Below, in pieces: positions 5,660 through 8,182 of a stretch of DNA of 8,182 bases. Source of the stretch: CAYOOT01 sp964405665 (lineage in GTDB: Bacteria; Bdellovibrionota_C; UBA2361; SZUA-149; CAZDWZ01). The position numbers and the translations under genes were made by a program. Within the stretch, counting starts at the first letter, position 1. Each line of letters starts with the position of its first letter. Location: assembly GCA_964405665.1 (NCBI GenBank), contig CAYOOT010000103.1:1-8182 (forward strand), written 5' to 3'. The notes under the pieces were generated by a model, which saw only the letters and a list, made by a program, of their open reading frames with translations, was not told the DNA's origin and ran no database searches.

Positions 5660-7234
5660 TTAATCAATTAAGCTTTGGCCGGTCATTTCTTCCGGCTGAT
5701 TCAAACCAATCATTTCGCAAGCTGTAGGAGTAATATCACAAAGAGCACCTCCTAAGCGCAAATTGCAGTTTTTAAATTTATTGCCAAAAAGGATGAAGGG
5801 AACGGGATAAGTTGTATGGTAGGTGTGGGGTTCATTTGTTTCGTAATCAATCATTTGATCGGCATTGCCGTGATCGGCAGTAATAATAGCACAACCATTT
5901 TTTGCTTCCAGGGCAGTTAATATTTCTCCTAAACATCTATCCACAGTTTCTACCGCTTTAACTGCAGCTGCAAAATTTCCGGTGTGGCCCACCATATCGC
6001 AATTGGCGAAATTTAAAATATAAACATCGTTTTTATTGTTATTGATGTGTTCGATAATTTTAGTTGTAATTTCGGGAGCGCTCATTTCGGGTTTCTGATC
6101 ATAAGTGGTGACTTCTCGAGGGGAAGGGATCATTTTTCTTTCCTCATTTTTAGTGGGAGTTTCTTCTCCCCCGTTAAAGAAATAAGTTACATGAGGATAT
6201 TTTTCAGTTTCAGCGATACGCAATTGCGAAAGACCGGCATTGGCGACAACTTGTCCAAAATAATTTTTAATGATCTGCGGAGGAAAAAGCACGGTCACAT
6301 CAAAGTTAGGATCATACTCAGTTAAAGTCAGTGGCTTAATAATCTTTGGAGTTTGTTTGCGGGAGAATTTATCGAAAGATCCAAAGAAAGTAGAGACAAT
6401 TTCTCGCATCCTGTCTGCGCGGTAATTATAGAATATAATTCCGTCACCATCGCTAATAATGGGTTTTCTAGAGAGTTTTGAGCTGTCAATGAAATGCGGT
6501 TCAATGAATTCTGCTGTAATCCCTTTGGTTTCTTGTTCTTTTAAAGCCTGAAATGGATCATTAAAAATAGCGCCTTCTCCAAGAGTATATAAATTGTAAG
6601 CTTTTTCAACTCTTTCCCAACGATTATCCCGGTCCATTGCCAGAAAGCGCCCGATTAGGGAAACAATTGCTACTTCTTGATCCTGCTGCTGACAGTTATT
6701 TTGAAGAAAGTCTTGGAGATTTTTAATATCCTCCAAAGAAGCGGATTGTGAGCGATCACGACCGTCAGTTATCGCGTGAATATAAATTTTTTTAAGTCCT
6801 TGTTCGAGTGCGGCAATGATGATTGATTTTAAATGATCCAGTTGACTATGAACTCCTCCTTCACTGCTTAGGCCAATTAAATGCAAGGCGGAATCGGGTT
6901 TAGTTTTTAATTGCTTGCAAAGCGATACAAAAGAATTATTATTTTCTAATTCTTTGTCTCCCAAAGCTTGGTTAATTTTTGTCAGTTGTTGTTGTACTAC
7001 TCGCCCGGCACCAATATTTAAATGACCGACTTCAGAGTTTCCCATTTGTCCGGCAGGTAATCCGACGCGTTTGCCATGAGATATCAAAGCGGTGTTGGGA
7101 TAGTTTTTAAAAAGATTGTCCAATGTCGGAGTGTCGGCTTGAGAAAAAGCGTTTCCTTTGGGGTTGGGATTTAAGGCCAGGCCATCTATAATTACAAGTA
7201 AAAACGGCAGATTTAGTTTTGTTTTATCAAGCAT
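5660..7234 (-). CDS. gpmI: 2,3-bisphosphoglycerate-independent phosphoglycerate mutase
   Basis: GpmI interconverts 3- and 2-phosphoglycerate in glycolysis and gluconeogenesis in the cytoplasm, using two metal ions (usually manganese) and a phosphoserine intermediate. At 524 residues it has normal length. The catalytic serine is S67 in GQMGNSEVGHLNIGAGR. Metal ligands by family alignment are D17 (IIDG), D413 and H417 (NCDMVGH), D454-H455 (TADHGNAD) and H473 (YHTTYPVPF). Substrate-binding motifs SSEGGVHS (123-130), TDGRD (156-160), GRFLAMDRDNRWER (195-208) and NYRADRMREI (270-279) are present, with minor changes from the commonest forms (E for D in the SDGGVHS block, L after GRF). Start is ATG at 7232-7234, 15 bases after the TPR gene; no Shine-Dalgarno is visible, so ribosomes may arrive by coupling. 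Its stop at 5660-5662 lies 37 bases before the comF ATG. The assignment is firm. Confidence 0.97.
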   Translation of the reverse strand: MLDKTKLNLPFLLVIIDGLALNPNPKGNAFSQADTPTLDNLFKNYPNTALISHGKRVGLPAGQMGNSEVGHLNIGAGRVVQQQLTKINQALGDKELENNNSFVSLCKQLKTKPDSALHLIGLSSEGGVHSQLDHLKSIIIAALEQGLKKIYIHAITDGRDRSQSASLEDIKNLQDFLQNNCQQQDQEVAIVSLIGRFLAMDRDNRWERVEKAYNLYTLGEGAIFNDPFQALKEQETKGITAEFIEPHFIDSSKLSRKPIISDGDGIIFYNYRADRMREIVSTFFGSFDKFSRKQTPKIIKPLTLTEYDPNFDVTVLFPPQIIKNYFGQVVANAGLSQLRIAETEKYPHVTYFFNGGEETPTKNEERKMIPSPREVTTYDQKPEMSAPEITTKIIEHINNNKNDVYILNFANCDMVGHTGNFAAAVKAVETVDRCLGEILTALEAKNGCAIITADHGNADQMIDYETNEPHTYHTTYPVPFILFGNKFKNCNLRLGGALCDITPTACEMIGLNQPEEMTGQSLID

Positions 7235-7249
7235 ATATTCAATAATTTT

Positions 7250-8182
7250 TTAATTAGTTAATATTTCCGGAGTGGGTTGTTGGCGCAAGTTGATTATTTC
7301 TTTTGCCTTAACTGACCAACTTTTATAATCTTTTTCTTCTTCTTTGTTGCCGTTTTGGAATAATTTAAAAGAGTAAAGATTTATTTTCTCAGAGCAGAGT
7401 GAAATAAGTATTTGATTTGCTTTCTCTGTATTGCCTAGTTTCTTTTCCACGATTGCGCTTAAGAAGTTTATTTGATTTCTAATGTCTTGATCGATTATTT
7501 CAGAATTTAAGATACCGTTTAATTCTATTTGAGCTTTTTCCAGATGTTCCAAATAAAGCAGCACTGTAATAAAAAATATCTTTGTTTGGATTAAAGGAAT
7601 TGAGTTTTTGCCTTCTATTTTTTCCAAATTAAAAAGGAAATTGGAGATTAGGGCAATTATGCGATCTGGTTGATTAATCGCCAGGAGAATTCGACAAATT
7701 TCTTCCAGAGATTCCTTGCCAGGTCTAAGACTAAAACTCTTACTCAAATTAGCAATTGCTCCTTCAAAATTAAATTTATTTTTTTCGATAATTGCTAGTT
7801 CAAAGAATGCCGGGGCAAAGTCGCGGTGTCTTTTCATCAGATCGCCAATAGAATTTTGTAATTGTAATGGCGCATCGGAAAATTTTGTTTTTAGAACATT
7901 TAATTCCAACTGAGCAAGTTCTTCCAAAAACAATTGTTGTTCCTGATAATTGTCGGCCAGTTTAACCAGTTTCTTCCCAAAGACAAGTGCTTGCTCGTGT
8001 TTATTTAATTTCTGACAATTGCGAATTAGTTTTTGTAGAATAATTTTTGATTTGGGATCAACTTCCAGCGCCAGCATTAAATTATCGATGCTTGCAGTAA
8101 AATTATCCAAATTTTCATTAACAATCACCTCTTTTACGGTTTCCCGTAAACTGTATGAAATTATTTTCAATACCTTAGCGCA
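7250..8182 (-). CDS. TPR-repeat protein, 5' end outside the window
   Basis: The frame is open to the window edge. Upstream of a TTG at 8168-8170 it continues CAKV with no stop, so the true start probably lies beyond 8182 and the protein is longer than the 306 residues counted from that TTG. It is largely alpha-helical, with TPR-like helix pairs: about 22-52 (NFTASIDNLMLALEVDPKS type), 56-71, and most clearly 118-150, with APAFFELAIIEKN, then FEGAIANLSKSF and LRPG at 147-150. Further helical repeats occupy 155-175, 190-220 and 225-255. The arrangement is reminiscent of LapB/YciM-type TPR proteins, but no rubredoxin-type cysteine motif is seen at the C-terminus and I do not assign it. TPR proteins act as scaffolds; the partner here is unknown. 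It is the first gene visible in the leftward cluster, 15 bases ahead of gpmI. Confidence 0.8.
   Translation of the reverse strand, partial: CAKVLKIISYSLRETVKEVIVNENLDNFTASIDNLMLALEVDPKSKIILQKLIRNCQKLNKHEQALVFGKKLVKLADNYQEQQLFLEELAQLELNVLKTKFSDAPLQLQNSIGDLMKRHRDFAPAFFELAIIEKNKFNFEGAIANLSKSFSLRPGKESLEEICRILLAINQPDRIIALISNFLFNLEKIEGKNSIPLIQTKIFFITVLLYLEHLEKAQIELNGILNSEIIDQDIRNQINFLSAIVEKKLGNTEKANQILISLCSEKINLYSFKLFQNGNKEEEKDYKSWSVKAKEIINLRQQPTPEILTN

Noticed and set aside
5623..5667. TTG start for comF overlapping gpmI
   Set aside because: No ribosome site precedes it and the family normally begins at the MLxxLL segment just before the first CxxC; the ATG at 5620-5622 is preferred, though coupling from the TTG cannot be excluded.
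6047..6325. Plus-strand frame of 92 codons
   Set aside because: It is antisense within gpmI, whose conserved motifs fix the true strand.
7716..7913. Plus-strand frame of 65 codons
   Set aside because: It is antisense within the TPR gene and shows no domain or ribosome site.

Overview
The window is AT-rich bacterial DNA with short or overlapping gene junctions, mixed ATG/TTG/GTG starts and few strong Shine-Dalgarno sites. It carries seven complete or nearly complete protein genes and two fragments or interrupted frames at the edges. No rRNA, tRNA, CRISPR array or intact transposase is visible. The gene set (PrkA-type kinase, YmdB-type phosphodiesterase, GpmI, ComF, a membrane-anchored DsbA-like protein) fits an uncultured bacterium, possibly a candidate-phylum lineage such as Patescibacteria. 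That placement is a guess from protein style, not a demonstration. TAA, TAG and TGA all end genes normally here, so there is no sign of an altered genetic code.

Layout. (1) Positions 1-565, minus strand: the N-terminal part of a PrkA-family serine kinase. Its reading frame is cut by a TAA at 35-37, yet continues in frame with family-like residues to the window edge. (2) 566-891: a divergent intergenic region with a minus-strand intrinsic-terminator-like hairpin and two small inverted repeats. (3) 892-1683, plus strand: a YmdB/TIGR00282 metallophosphoesterase, the only plus-strand gene. (4) 1719-3030, minus strand: two overlapping genes, a small single-pass membrane protein of unknown function followed by an HTTM-like polytopic membrane protein. 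(5) 3101-3195: a nearly perfect 35-bp inverted repeat whose two arms are each GC-rich palindromes, with the architecture of a REPIN/BIME element. (6) 3223-8182, minus strand: a compact cluster read in the order TPR protein (5' end outside the window), gpmI, comF, dsbA-like gene, receiver-DHp gene. Junctions range from a 15-bp gap to a 4-bp ATGA overlap, as expected for one transcript.

How the genes may work together. GpmI is a housekeeping glycolytic enzyme. ComF suggests DNA uptake or processing. The membrane-anchored DsbA-like protein would form or exchange disulfides outside the cytoplasmic membrane. The last gene joins a phosphorylatable receiver to a histidine dimerization domain with no ATPase domain, which suggests a phosphorelay intermediate. 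Co-transcription is inferred from spacing. A shared pathway is not shown by the sequence.

The items most worth a second look are the REPIN-like element, the nonsense codon inside prkA, the receiver-DHp protein lacking an ATPase domain, the two-gene HTTM-like membrane cassette, and the orphan terminator upstream of prkA.
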